In this document: positions 17,118-25,219 of the stretch, in pieces
How positions within the stretch are numbered: position 1 is the stretch's first letter
How the letters are laid out: the number at the start of each line of letters is the position of its first letter
Source of the DNA: Proteiniclasticum sp.
Lineage (GTDB): Bacteria > Bacillota > Clostridia > Clostridiales > Clostridiaceae
DNA: 64,000 nt
Direction: 5' to 3'
NCBI RefSeq assembly: GCF_003514505.1
Contig: NZ_DOPX01000016.1
Location: forward strand, 186,001-250,000
The notes under the pieces: generated by a model
What the model was told of the DNA's origin: nothing
Seen by the model: the letters and a program-made list of their open reading frames with translations, nothing else
The model's database searches: none
Program-made: the position numbers and the translations under genes

Positions 17118-18913
17118 AGAAGATCTCCTTTCTCGCGCATGTATGATAATGCTACAGAACCTACACCGGCGCTCATGCCTACGATGGTTGAAATGTTCAT
17201 GATGTATAGGGGTTCAAATCCCAAATACTCCTGACATTTGGCCTTCATGGCCAAAGCCCGCTTTTCGTCGTTGGCGTGGACAATACTGTAGCGTGTGATT
17301 GCGCTTTCTTCATGGTCTTTTTTCATAATATCTATGATTTTCTGAGTATTTGCCTTCTCACTGAAGGCTTTGGCGGCAATGGAGCCTTTTCCCTCCGAGT
17401 CTAAAGAGACCACGGGTTTCAGGTTCATGATTTTACCGGCAAATCCTGTGACTTTACTGAGCCTGCCGGATCGTACCATATACGTCAGCGTGTTCACGCT
17501 GACGAGGATTTTTGTCTGATCCCGTAAAGCTTCAATGGTTTCTACGATCTTTTCAAAGGGTTTTCCTTCTTTTATCAGTTCTGAAGCCTTCATCACAAGA
17601 AGACCCTCGGCGGCGGAGTTCTGCTTGGAGTCCACCACATAAATTTTCTTTCCTTCAGTTCTCAGCTTTTCTGCAGCTTTTTCAAAGACGTTGTGGGTGC
17701 CGCTCTGTACTTTTGCCACGGTGATCACAAGGATCTCGTCATAATGTGCGGCAATACTGCCTAAGAAGGCTTCCACAGTCTTCGGATTAGGCTGAGCTGA
17801 TTTTGGATATTCTGAAGCTTCATCCAGAAGAGGATAAAATACATCCGGCGTCATGGTGACTTTGTCCAGATAAGTTGTGCCTTCAAACACAAGGTTCAAG
17901 GGCAGCATATGAACCTGCTCCTCATCCAGATAGGATAGAGGAAGATCCGCGATGGAATCGGTGACCAGGGCGATGGGATATTTTCTCTTATAGGCTGCTT
18001 CATTCTGGCGGATCATATCGTCGGCCTTCTGCTGCAGGATGGTCCCTTTTGTTTTCAGTTTCTGGAAGAAATCCACAGGAGAATTGGTGTGAATGTGGAT
18101 TTTCACTTTATTGGGGTTCCCTGCAACGATGAGAGAATCGCCCAATGAGGAGAGTTCCGCCCGAAGTGCATCTAAATCAAGGTTTTCTCCTGAAATCAGT
18201 GCTTCTGTGCAGTATCTCTCGTGAATCTCGTCATGGTCATGACCAGGATACTCTGTGAAATCGATGGTCTCCTTTGAAAGATTCTGATCGGATTTGAAGA
18301 GTCCTGTACTTAAGAAAGATGCAAAACCTTCCAGAAAGCACACAAAACCCTTTGCTCCTGAATCCACGACCTTTGCGTCTTCCAATACCTTCAGTTTCTC
18401 CGGGGTATGCTTCAGAGAAGTCATGGCATCGTTGACGGAAGAGGAAAGGAGCTCATGAAAGTCTTTTGCATGGTCTTTGTACCGGTGAATGGCTGAAGCC
18501 CAATCTTTGATCACCGTAATGATGGTACCCTCCACGGGGTTCGCAATGGCATGATAGGCATGAGGCACAGCACCGTTGACCATTTCTGAGAATCCGGACA
18601 TGGTGATGGATTCTTCTTTGGGAAGGCTCATGAAGATTCCGTTGATGTACTGCGCCATGATGATACCGGAGTTTCCGCGGGCACCGGTAAGGGCTGCATC
18701 CGCGATGGAGTTCATGGTATCTTTCACAGTGGGTTTGATCTGGGCTTCCTGAAGAATGGAATGCATCGTGTGGGCGAGATTGCTCCCTGTGTCTCCATCA
18801 GAGACGGGGAACACATTGATTTCATTTAGGATTCTTTTGTTCCGGATGACTTCTTGGGCCCCGGAGAGAAAAGAATAGTAAAGTTTTTCGCTGTCCAGAT
18901 ACTGAATACTCAT
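17114..18913 (-). CDS. DAK2-DegV fusion, single-chain fatty-acid kinase candidate
   Basis: 599 residues with three parts. Residues 1-200 form a DAK2/FakA kinase domain (VFPVSDGDTGSNL, ALTGARGNSG). Residues about 215-312 resemble the FakA middle region (SLIVAGNPNKVKIHIHT). Residues 315-599 are a DegV/FakB fatty-acid-binding domain (IALVTDSIADLP, SAQPNPKTVEAF, TYMVRSGRLSK). In Staphylococcus FakA phosphorylates a fatty acid held by a separate FakB; here both are one chain. This would activate free fatty acids for phospholipid synthesis. Its place in a photolyase operon suggests membrane-lipid repair or remodelling, which is inference. Confidence 0.9.
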   Translation of the reverse strand: MSIQYLDSEKLYYSFLSGAQEVIRNKRILNEINVFPVSDGDTGSNLAHTMHSILQEAQIKPTVKDTMNSIADAALTGARGNSGIIMAQYINGIFMSLPKEESITMSGFSEMVNGAVPHAYHAIANPVEGTIITVIKDWASAIHRYKDHAKDFHELLSSSVNDAMTSLKHTPEKLKVLEDAKVVDSGAKGFVCFLEGFASFLSTGLFKSDQNLSKETIDFTEYPGHDHDEIHERYCTEALISGENLDLDALRAELSSLGDSLIVAGNPNKVKIHIHTNSPVDFFQKLKTKGTILQQKADDMIRQNEAAYKRKYPIALVTDSIADLPLSYLDEEQVHMLPLNLVFEGTTYLDKVTMTPDVFYPLLDEASEYPKSAQPNPKTVEAFLGSIAAHYDEILVITVAKVQSGTHNVFEKAAEKLRTEGKKIYVVDSKQNSAAEGLLVMKASELIKEGKPFEKIVETIEALRDQTKILVSVNTLTYMVRSGRLSKVTGFAGKIMNLKPVVSLDSEGKGSIAAKAFSEKANTQKIIDIMKKDHEESAITRYSIVHANDEKRALAMKAKCQEYLGFEPLYIMNISTIVGMSAGVGSVALSYMREKGDLL

Positions 18914-18933
18914 AAAGATTTCTCCTTTGACTG

Positions 18934-19338
18934 TTACATTTTTAAAAGGCTGGTGGCTACAAAGTAGGTGATCCCTGAGGTTGCTGCATTTAAGAAAGTA
19001 CCCCAGATGAGATCAATAATTGTGATGTTCAGTGGCCAGTCTTTTAATGTGGCTAGATTGGTAAGATCATAGGTTCCGTAGGTGATGAGTCCAAAGAAGG
19101 CACCAAGGGTAATGGCATACATGAGATCGCCCTTTTCAATAGCAGGCATAATGACAAAGAAAACAAGGCCTGCAATGAAGAGAAAATAAAAGACCAGTGC
19201 TGCGGCCCAGTTGACATTTGGTGCCATGAGATGTCCCAGATACTCCTTATAGAGCTTCTTGGAAATGACTCCCAGCCAGACAATGTCCACAAGAAAGAAG
19301 ATGACTAAGGTCAGGGCATAGACTTTCAAAAACTGCAT
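18934..19338 (-). CDS. DUF2177 family membrane protein
   Basis: 134 residues, four hydrophobic helices, with the DUF2177 pattern VDIVWLGVISKKLYKEYLGHLM and FFGLITYGTYDLTNLATLKDWP. SD AGGAGG. Function unknown. It lies between the photolyase-linked unknown gene and the DAK2-DegV gene in the same direction. Confidence 0.85.
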   Translation of the reverse strand: MQFLKVYALTLVIFFLVDIVWLGVISKKLYKEYLGHLMAPNVNWAAALVFYFLFIAGLVFFVIMPAIEKGDLMYAITLGAFFGLITYGTYDLTNLATLKDWPLNITIIDLIWGTFLNAATSGITYFVATSLLKM

Positions 19339-19414
19339 GATGATACCTCCTGTCTATTGTTACTATTATTGTACTTTATTCAAGGGCGCTAAGGTTGAAC
19401 AATCTATTATATTT

Positions 19415-20101
19415 TCAAGCTTGGCTTGATATTACAGGCTTTTTTTCCTTATAGAGGACTGGAGATGTGCCAAAGAAAATATGCTTTTTCATGGCTTCTT
19501 CTTCCAGAAGGTGAAGCTCATGGACCAAGGTGTCTTCAAAGACACCATCTTTAGGATCCTTGATCTCAGAAAGAGGGTGATGGGTCTTCTTCAGCTGATT
19601 GGTGTAGTTTTTCCAAAGACTTCCGCGTATTTTTTCTGGTGTGGAAGGGTACTGGAGAAGAGAAAGGATCTTTCCGCGAAACTCTTCTAGAACCTCTATA
19701 CCTGCATCAGACTGAAGAGCGGCAATGTCCCGTCCCAATTGCCTTGCGTCCACATTCTTGAGCTCCTGGCAAAGAAATTTCAGGATATACCAGCTTTCAA
19801 AAAGGCTCTGACGGTGGGGCAGTGGAACACTTTTCATCCAGTGGTAAGCAAGGATTCTTCTTTTGAGGTCCCATAGCTTGAGTGGATCCTCGAAAGTAGA
19901 TATAGGAACAAAATAGGCTTCATCCAGCTCCTTAACCTCACCAAGGACAAAGGGTGGGGAAGTTTCACTGTTTTTATCCAGGATAAGGATTGAAATGCCT
20001 TCTAATCCTTCTGAAGAAAGTTTGGTTCTATGAAGTTCATAATCACAATCTGTGATGCCCAGGGGTGCTTTGTCATGAACGATGACATTGATTTTATCCA
20101 T
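19415..20101 (-). CDS. Hypothetical protein coupled to photolyase
   Basis: 228 residues, soluble, no signal peptide or membrane helix. Not recognised. An N-terminal beta-rich part (INVIVHDKAPLGITDCDYELHRTKL, about 4-28) is followed by a helical, charged part (about 75-200). It starts 8 nt inside the photolyase gene, so translation is coupled, which argues for a role tied to photolyase or its regulon. Confidence 0.7.
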   Translation of the reverse strand: MDKINVIVHDKAPLGITDCDYELHRTKLSSEGLEGISILILDKNSETSPPFVLGEVKELDEAYFVPISTFEDPLKLWDLKRRILAYHWMKSVPLPHRQSLFESWYILKFLCQELKNVDARQLGRDIAALQSDAGIEVLEEFRGKILSLLQYPSTPEKIRGSLWKNYTNQLKKTHHPLSEIKDPKDGVFEDTLVHELHLLEEEAMKKHIFFGTSPVLYKEKKPVISSQA

Positions 20102-21473
20102 TCGAATCCTCCCCCTGTTTCAGTGCATCCACATTGTTCACATAAGTACCGATACTGAATTTTCTTTCAAGGCCTTTGTCGTTCATATACCGGACTTTTC
20201 CAAATACCGCCCGTTCTTTCCAGGCTCTGTCGTGCTTTCCGAAGCACCAGGCAATGCCCGCATAGCCATTGGGATCACGGCCATCTAGACTGTATCTGTT
20301 GTTAAGATAAACAAGGATGTCATAGGCTTCTTCCGGTGAAGATGTCCATTCGATGACTTTCTTTCCCCAGTACATTCTCATGTAGCCATGCATTTTTCCT
20401 TTTACCACCATTTCACTTTGAGCAGCATTCCAGTAAGGGTCGTGGGTTTTTGCCTGTTCTAGCTCTTCCTTTGTGTAAAGATAGGGCCGTGGATCGTTTT
20501 TATGGGAGAGAAGTGTTTCTCTTGCAAAAGAAGAGATGGACCCAAAGGTGTCATACTGCGGATTATACTCTACAAAGTTCATGGCCAGTTCCCGTCTTAC
20601 AATGAGTTCATCTACCATTGAGGCTCTGTTTTCTGAAGGAGCCTGAGGTAGCGAAAGGTAGATCTCCAAGGGGGAAATCTGCCCGAAGTGAAGATAGGGA
20701 GAAAGGTTCGAAGCGGCATCCACAGCAGGATCATTTCTCAAAGAGGCAAAGTTCGTATATTTTTCCTGGAGGAACCTCTGAAGGTGCTTTTTAGCTTCGG
20801 AGTATCCCCCACGGAAATAGTGAGAGACTGGAAAAACGCTCCGATCTATGTCCAGGGCAGCTAGGATTTCGGCAAGGTTCTCAAAGGCCATCTCTTCCAC
20901 AGGAAATGCTCCTGTATATTCTGGGAAATCATAAGACGGAAACTTCATGGGGTGCGTAAATTCTGGAAGCAGCCGTTCGATTTTTCTTCGGATGGTTGCA
21001 GCGGCATATTCCTCTTTCTGGGAGACCGTGTCCACGGGAACCACCACATTGGATTCCACCTGGATGAAAGGACAAGAAACCTTTTCTTTGATCCGGCTCC
21101 TAAACTCACGCTCAATCCGAAGATATCCTCTGTCTGTCACAAGAACTGCGGCATTTTCAGAAAGCTTCCAAGCGCCAATCTCAGGAGAGTTATGGACCAC
21201 CACAAAACGGATTCCTTTTTTGGAAAGCTCTCTTTTTACTTCCAGAAGCCCCTCCACCATGAACTGATAGTGACGCAGTGCTGCATCAGGGAAGTGGTCC
21301 ATGAGTCCAAAATACACCACAAGAGGAAGAGAAAGGCGTTCTGATTCAAGAAGCGCATATAAAAATGCAGGGTTGTAGTGAAGCCTTTGTGAGGCTTGCA
21401 TCCAGTACAGCACATAGTCTCCGTTTGTTTCTTTTACCTCGTTGAGGCGCTTTATCCGCTCCTTATGAATCAT
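20094..21473 (-). CDS. phr: Class II CPD photolyase
   Basis: 459 residues, full length. Class II features: N-terminal DYVLYWMQASQR, and the C-terminal FAD/DNA-binding signature NNRYSLDGRDPNGYAGIAW followed by CFGKHDRAWKER. It repairs cyclobutane pyrimidine dimers using blue light and reduced FAD. A light-using enzyme in an anaerobe, located in an operon whose divergent gene is a CarH-like cobalamin sensor, supports light control of the whole operon. Confidence 0.96.
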   Translation of the reverse strand: MIHKERIKRLNEVKETNGDYVLYWMQASQRLHYNPAFLYALLESERLSLPLVVYFGLMDHFPDAALRHYQFMVEGLLEVKRELSKKGIRFVVVHNSPEIGAWKLSENAAVLVTDRGYLRIEREFRSRIKEKVSCPFIQVESNVVVPVDTVSQKEEYAAATIRRKIERLLPEFTHPMKFPSYDFPEYTGAFPVEEMAFENLAEILAALDIDRSVFPVSHYFRGGYSEAKKHLQRFLQEKYTNFASLRNDPAVDAASNLSPYLHFGQISPLEIYLSLPQAPSENRASMVDELIVRRELAMNFVEYNPQYDTFGSISSFARETLLSHKNDPRPYLYTKEELEQAKTHDPYWNAAQSEMVVKGKMHGYMRMYWGKKVIEWTSSPEEAYDILVYLNNRYSLDGRDPNGYAGIAWCFGKHDRAWKERAVFGKVRYMNDKGLERKFSIGTYVNNVDALKQGEDSNG

Positions 21474-21498
21474 GTTTCAATCTTCCTTCCTTCTATAG

Positions 21499-22182
21499 TT
21501 AAACGTCCATACCAATACGTCCGTCTTTGATTTCGATGATACGGTCTGCTTTTTCTGCAATTCTTCGATCATGGGTGATGATCACAAAGGTGGTGTTAAA
21601 TTTCTTGTTGATGTCTCTTAACAGATTATAGATGGTTTCCGTGGTGTCAGAATCGAGATTTCCCGTGGGCTCATCCGCAAGGATGATCTTTGGGTTGTTC
21701 ATGAGCGCCCTTGCAATGGCTGTTCTCTGCTGCTGACCTCCGGACATGTTGGTGGCCAGATTGTTCTTTACTTTTTCAAGACCCACCAGGTTCATCAGCT
21801 CGTGGGCTCTTTTTTCCGCTTCCTTTGTCACTTTCCCATGCAGAATCTTATAAGGCATCAGAACATTTTCAAAGGCTGTGAATTCAGGGAGCAGGTAGTG
21901 GAACTGGAAAATGAATCCCATGGTTTCATTTCGAAGAACCGCCAGCTCTTCCTTGTTCATCTGGTCCGTTCTTTTTCCGCCGATATACACTTCTCCATTG
22001 GAGGGCTTATCCAGGGTGCCCACGATGTTCAGGAGGGTGCTCTTACCGGAGCCGGATTGTCCGATGATGGAGTTGAAAGTTCCTTCTCTGATCTCTAGGT
22101 TCAAATCATAGAGTACCTGGGTCTTTACTGCAGTTCCGTATATTTTATTGATGTTTTTCAGTTCAATTACATTATTAGGCAT
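21499..22182 (-). CDS. MacB/LolD-type ABC transporter ATPase
   Basis: 227 residues. Walker A GQSGSGKST, signature MSGGQQQRTAIARAL, Walker B IILADEPTGNLDSDT. The LDS after DEPTGN is typical of the LolCDE/MacB/FtsE group. It overlaps the permease gene by 8 nt. It probably powers export or extraction of a lipid, peptide or lipoprotein, as in that family. Confidence 0.93.
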   Translation of the reverse strand: MPNNVIELKNINKIYGTAVKTQVLYDLNLEIREGTFNSIIGQSGSGKSTLLNIVGTLDKPSNGEVYIGGKRTDQMNKEELAVLRNETMGFIFQFHYLLPEFTAFENVLMPYKILHGKVTKEAEKRAHELMNLVGLEKVKNNLATNMSGGQQQRTAIARALMNNPKIILADEPTGNLDSDTTETIYNLLRDINKKFNTTFVIITHDRRIAEKADRIIEIKDGRIGMDV

Positions 22183-23335
22183 TTCTGATCACCTCTATTG
22201 GACTTAGTTTGCTGGAGGTTCTTGCAGGGATAAGGGCAGCAATGACAGAAGCTGCCACAGCAATCACTGCAGAGAATGTAATAAAGACGGGGTCGATGAA
22301 TAGTGGCACTACAGGAGTTCCATCGGGATTCAGGGCAAACTTTGTGAAGGTGAAGGCCAGAAGAAGGCCTAGAGCTACACCCAGTATTGCGCCAAGTACC
22401 CCCAGGAGGAGTCCCTGGAAGAGAAAAATGAGACTGGAGTCTTTATCTTTAATGCCCATGGCTTTCAATATACCAATCTGCTTGGATTTCTGCACCACAG
22501 TGATGGCCAGGATACTGGCAATGCCAAGGAGCACAGAGATCATGACGAAGACTTGGATCATGATGCTGGATACGCTTTGTCCGTTGAGACCGCTTAAAAG
22601 ATCTTCATTCTGGGCTTTCCAGTTATCTACTATTAAGGTCTCGGAGGTTTCTCTCTCTTTGATGGAATCAGCCACCGTATCCGCTAAAAAGACATCTTTC
22701 AGCTGCATGTTGATGCTGGTGACCTGATCGTCATAGGAGAAGATACTCTGAGCCGTTTCAAGGTTTGTGATGGTCCAGGACTTGTTTAAAGAAGCGACAC
22801 CTAAGTTGAAGAATCCGGTGACTGTAACAGTTGAAGTGTCTCCAAAGTTTGCCAGAAGCTCAATCTTATCGCCGATGGAGATGCCGGCTTCCTCTTTGAG
22901 GTCCACACCGAGGAGCACTTCACCTTCCTTTTCAGGAAGAGCTCCATCCACAAGGCTTTCTTTGATATTGAAGATTTTGTCTGCATCATCAATGTTGAAT
23001 CCCCGAAGAAGGATGCTGTAGGTCTCCTCATCTTTTGAAATCAGTGCGGGACCGTCTGCAGCCACGGAAAGGTTGATGACTTCTTCCTCATTTTCAGAAA
23101 TTCTTTCCACGATTTCTTCATAGTCTGCAATGAGTTTTTCTTCATTATTCGAGGTTAAAGTGATTTGAGGCTGGTTGCCGATGGTGGTATCCACCAGAGA
23201 TTTCTGAAGGCCTTGAATCAGGGAACCGATGAAAATCTGAACCGAAACACCAATGGCGATACCAAGGGCAATGAGTATGGTCTGTCCTTTACTGGACTTT
23301 AAAAATCGGGTTGCGATTTGAAATGCTAGTTTCAT
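22175..23335 (-). CDS. MacB-like ABC transporter permease (FtsX domain)
   Basis: 386 residues. N-terminal membrane helix (IALGIAIGVSVQIFIGSLIQG), extracellular MacB-type domain (about 50-245), and a C-terminal FtsX domain with three helices (about 255-380) ending LIPARTSSKLSPIEVIRNA, a typical FtsX tail. With the next gene it forms a type VII-like mechanotransmission transporter. Its start overlaps the B12-protein stop by 4 nt. Confidence 0.92.
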   Translation of the reverse strand: MKLAFQIATRFLKSSKGQTILIALGIAIGVSVQIFIGSLIQGLQKSLVDTTIGNQPQITLTSNNEEKLIADYEEIVERISENEEEVINLSVAADGPALISKDEETYSILLRGFNIDDADKIFNIKESLVDGALPEKEGEVLLGVDLKEEAGISIGDKIELLANFGDTSTVTVTGFFNLGVASLNKSWTITNLETAQSIFSYDDQVTSINMQLKDVFLADTVADSIKERETSETLIVDNWKAQNEDLLSGLNGQSVSSIMIQVFVMISVLLGIASILAITVVQKSKQIGILKAMGIKDKDSSLIFLFQGLLLGVLGAILGVALGLLLAFTFTKFALNPDGTPVVPLFIDPVFITFSAVIAVAASVIAALIPARTSSKLSPIEVIRNA

Positions 23336-23982
23336 TTTATGTCCCCTCCAGAGATGGAAATAATGTCATGGAATGTTGTCATATAATAGTCAGCACCGAG
23401 GCTTTCTCTCTTCTCGCCAAGTTTTGAGATGGCGTAGCCGCCTGCGATGATTTTGGTCTCTTTACTTGCTTCCCGGATCTTTGCGATGGTGTTTCTTGCA
23501 GAAACCAAGTGATACGGATTGGTGATGCTTAAAGCGATGTAGTCCAGTTTTTGGGATTTCAGTCCTGCCACGAAGACTTCTTTCGGGGTATTGCTGCCCA
23601 CAAAGACTGCGTTGTAGCCAAGCATGGTGAAGTAGTCTGTGATCATTCTTGCACCCAGTTCGTGATGTTCGTCCTGAGGACAAACCACAGCCACCGTTTT
23701 AGGACTGGTGACACCGTATTTTTCTTCCCGCTCCTTCATCACATAAGGGAAGCAGTTTTCCACAATGGTGCGGATGATGGAGGTCCTGACGTGTTCTTTC
23801 CAAATATCCTGCTCTTCGTTTCCTGTACTCTTCATTGTATTTAAGGATGGAGCAAGGATTTCTTCATAGACTTCCATAAGACTGTACGTTCCCTGTTTTA
23901 GAAGGGACAGGATATATGTAAGGGCTTCATTTCTGTTTTCTTGTTCCAGCAGTTGGGTAAATTCTTCTAAATGCTGATTCAT
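23332..23982 (-). CDS. Cobalamin-binding sensor-like protein without HTH
   Basis: 216 residues from ATG 23982, chosen because AAGAGGTG lies just upstream; a longer TTG start is possible. A helical cap (about 1-90) precedes a Rossmann B12-binding domain. Glu105-x-His107-x-x-Gly110 matches the ExHxxG lower-ligand motif, and Glu63-His64 matches the cap EH of CarH. The Trp that lies ten residues before that Glu in CarH is Thr53 here. No DNA-binding domain. First gene of the operon with photolyase and divergent from an HTH-bearing homologue, so it may be a partner or antagonist of it. Confidence 0.85.
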   Translation of the reverse strand: MNQHLEEFTQLLEQENRNEALTYILSLLKQGTYSLMEVYEEILAPSLNTMKSTGNEEQDIWKEHVRTSIIRTIVENCFPYVMKEREEKYGVTSPKTVAVVCPQDEHHELGARMITDYFTMLGYNAVFVGSNTPKEVFVAGLKSQKLDYIALSITNPYHLVSARNTIAKIREASKETKIIAGGYAISKLGEKRESLGADYYMTTFHDIISISGGDIK

Positions 23983-24021
23983 AACACACCTCTTGTTCAA
24001 TTAGTTATTTCTTACAACAAT

Positions 24022-24049
24022 AATATACCACGTAATGAAATATTGCAAA
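24022..24049 (-). promoter_or_regulatory. Promoter of the B12-ABC-photolyase operon
   Basis: Minus strand TTTGCA (24049-24044), 16-nt spacer, TATATT (24027-24022). The sequence immediately upstream of the -10 reads ACGTGG, giving an extended -10 TG. The same ACGTG-purine sequence abuts the -10 of the divergent promoter. Confidence 0.55.
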
Positions 24050-24066
24050 CAATTGAATTGAATAAC

Positions 24067-24095
24067 TTGCAGTCTATCACAAAACGTGATTTAAT
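24067..24095 (+). promoter_or_regulatory. Promoter of the XRE-B12 regulator
   Basis: TTGCAG (24067-24072), 17-nt spacer, TTTAAT (24090-24095), preceded by ACGTGA that abuts the -10. A third ACGT copy follows at 24128. The shared motif in both divergent promoters may be the operator of the regulator itself. Confidence 0.45.
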
Positions 24096-24153
24096 GTATT
24101 TAAATAAGTAAGAAAACAATAATTAACACGTATTGTGTGTTGGAACAAAGTGA

Positions 24154-24194
24154 AAGGAGGGTTGGTACACAAGGGTTTCGGTGTACCATAAAGC
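24154..24194 (+). promoter_or_regulatory. Shine-Dalgarno separated from its start by a hairpin
   Basis: AAAGGAGG (about 24154-24160) lies more than 30 nt from the ATG at 24195. Between them GGTACAC (24164-24170) and GTGTACC (24181-24187) can pair as a 7-bp stem with a 10-nt loop. Folding would leave about 10 unpaired nt between SD and ATG, a normal spacing. No in-frame start lies nearer (TAA at 24189-24191) and no other SD is seen. Confidence 0.6.
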
Positions 24195-25076
24195 ATGAGC
24201 AAAGAGTTTTCATCCCGTATTAAAGAATTGAGAAAAAAATATGGTATGACCCAGAAGGATGCCGCATCTGCTTTGGGCATCGGACAGACCACCATTGCGA
24301 ACTACGAGAATGGCACAAGAGTTCCAGATCTTTCTAAAGTATCGGAGATTGCCGATCTCTACAAAGTATCTGTAGATTATCTTTTAGGCAGAGATGATCA
24401 GTATGTGAGAAAAGAAGCGGAGAACAAAGAAGCAGAGGATTCCAAAGATTATCCCTATGAGCTTTATATGAAAAGCCTTCTGGAAGGGGATAAGAAGATG
24501 GTGCGGAAGATTCTTCTCCATCTGCTGAAGAAAGGTGTTCCATCCAAAGTGATTTATCATGATTACATCGAGCGTTCACTGAAAGAAACAGGGGAGCTCT
24601 GGGAAAAGGGAGAAATGCCCATCTGGAAAGAGCATTTTATTTCAGAGATCTCCCTGGAGAATATGGCGCTGGTGAAAAGAAGAAAGTTCCAGGAAGGGGA
24701 CGGAGAAAGACCGATTCTACTTCTGACGCCAGGAGCGGAGCAGCATCATATCGGATTGAAAATGGTAGGAGATATTCTCGAGTCCAATGGACACAATGTC
24801 ATGTATCTTGGGAATATGATTCCCACGGATAATATTGTCCAGGCGATTAAGGACAAAAAGCCTTATGCCATCATACTTTCCGTCACCATGCCCTATCACA
24901 TTGATTCAGCGAAGCTTCTCATTGATGTCATCAAACAGAAGTTTGGGACCAAGACCCCCACCATTATTATTGGAGGAAGAGCTTTTCTCAATGTAGGGAA
25001 TGTGGCTACAGAAACGGGGGCGGATGTATACTGTCAGAGCGTGGAAGAAGTGGAAAGAAATCTGAAGAGAATATAA
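24195..25076 (+). CDS. XRE-HTH regulator with CarH-like cobalamin light-sensor domain
   Basis: 293 residues. Residues 1-65 form an XRE-type HTH (RIKELRKKYGMTQKDAASAL, then TTIANYENGTRVPD). Residues about 85-165 are the helical B12 cap with Trp136 and, nine residues on, Glu146-His147: the W-x9-EH motif of CarH/LitR photoreceptors. Residues 170-293 are the B12-binding Rossmann domain with Glu182-x-His184-x-x-Gly187. Known CarH proteins use a MerR-type HTH; here it is XRE. In CarH, light breaks adenosylcobalamin and releases DNA. Divergence from a photolyase operon makes a light-responsive repressor likely. Confidence 0.9.
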   Translation: MSKEFSSRIKELRKKYGMTQKDAASALGIGQTTIANYENGTRVPDLSKVSEIADLYKVSVDYLLGRDDQYVRKEAENKEAEDSKDYPYELYMKSLLEGDKKMVRKILLHLLKKGVPSKVIYHDYIERSLKETGELWEKGEMPIWKEHFISEISLENMALVKRRKFQEGDGERPILLLTPGAEQHHIGLKMVGDILESNGHNVMYLGNMIPTDNIVQAIKDKKPYAIILSVTMPYHIDSAKLLIDVIKQKFGTKTPTIIIGGRAFLNVGNVATETGADVYCQSVEEVERNLKRI

Positions 25077-25105
25077 GGCAAAAACAACTATAAAAAAAGA
25101 TTAAA

Positions 25106-25146
25106 AGGCAGACCCCTCAATAAACGGAGGAATCTGCCTTTTTTAG
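25106..25146 (+). terminator. Terminator after the XRE-B12 gene
   Basis: AAAAGGCAGA...CCTC...GAGG...TCTGCC followed by TTTTTT; an interrupted but stable stem. Confidence 0.75.
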
Positions 25147-25219
25147 GTTATTTGACTATAAAAGCAGGGCTTCTTTTGCTACACTAGATAAAAAGCATAT
25201 GAAAAATGAGGTGATCTAT

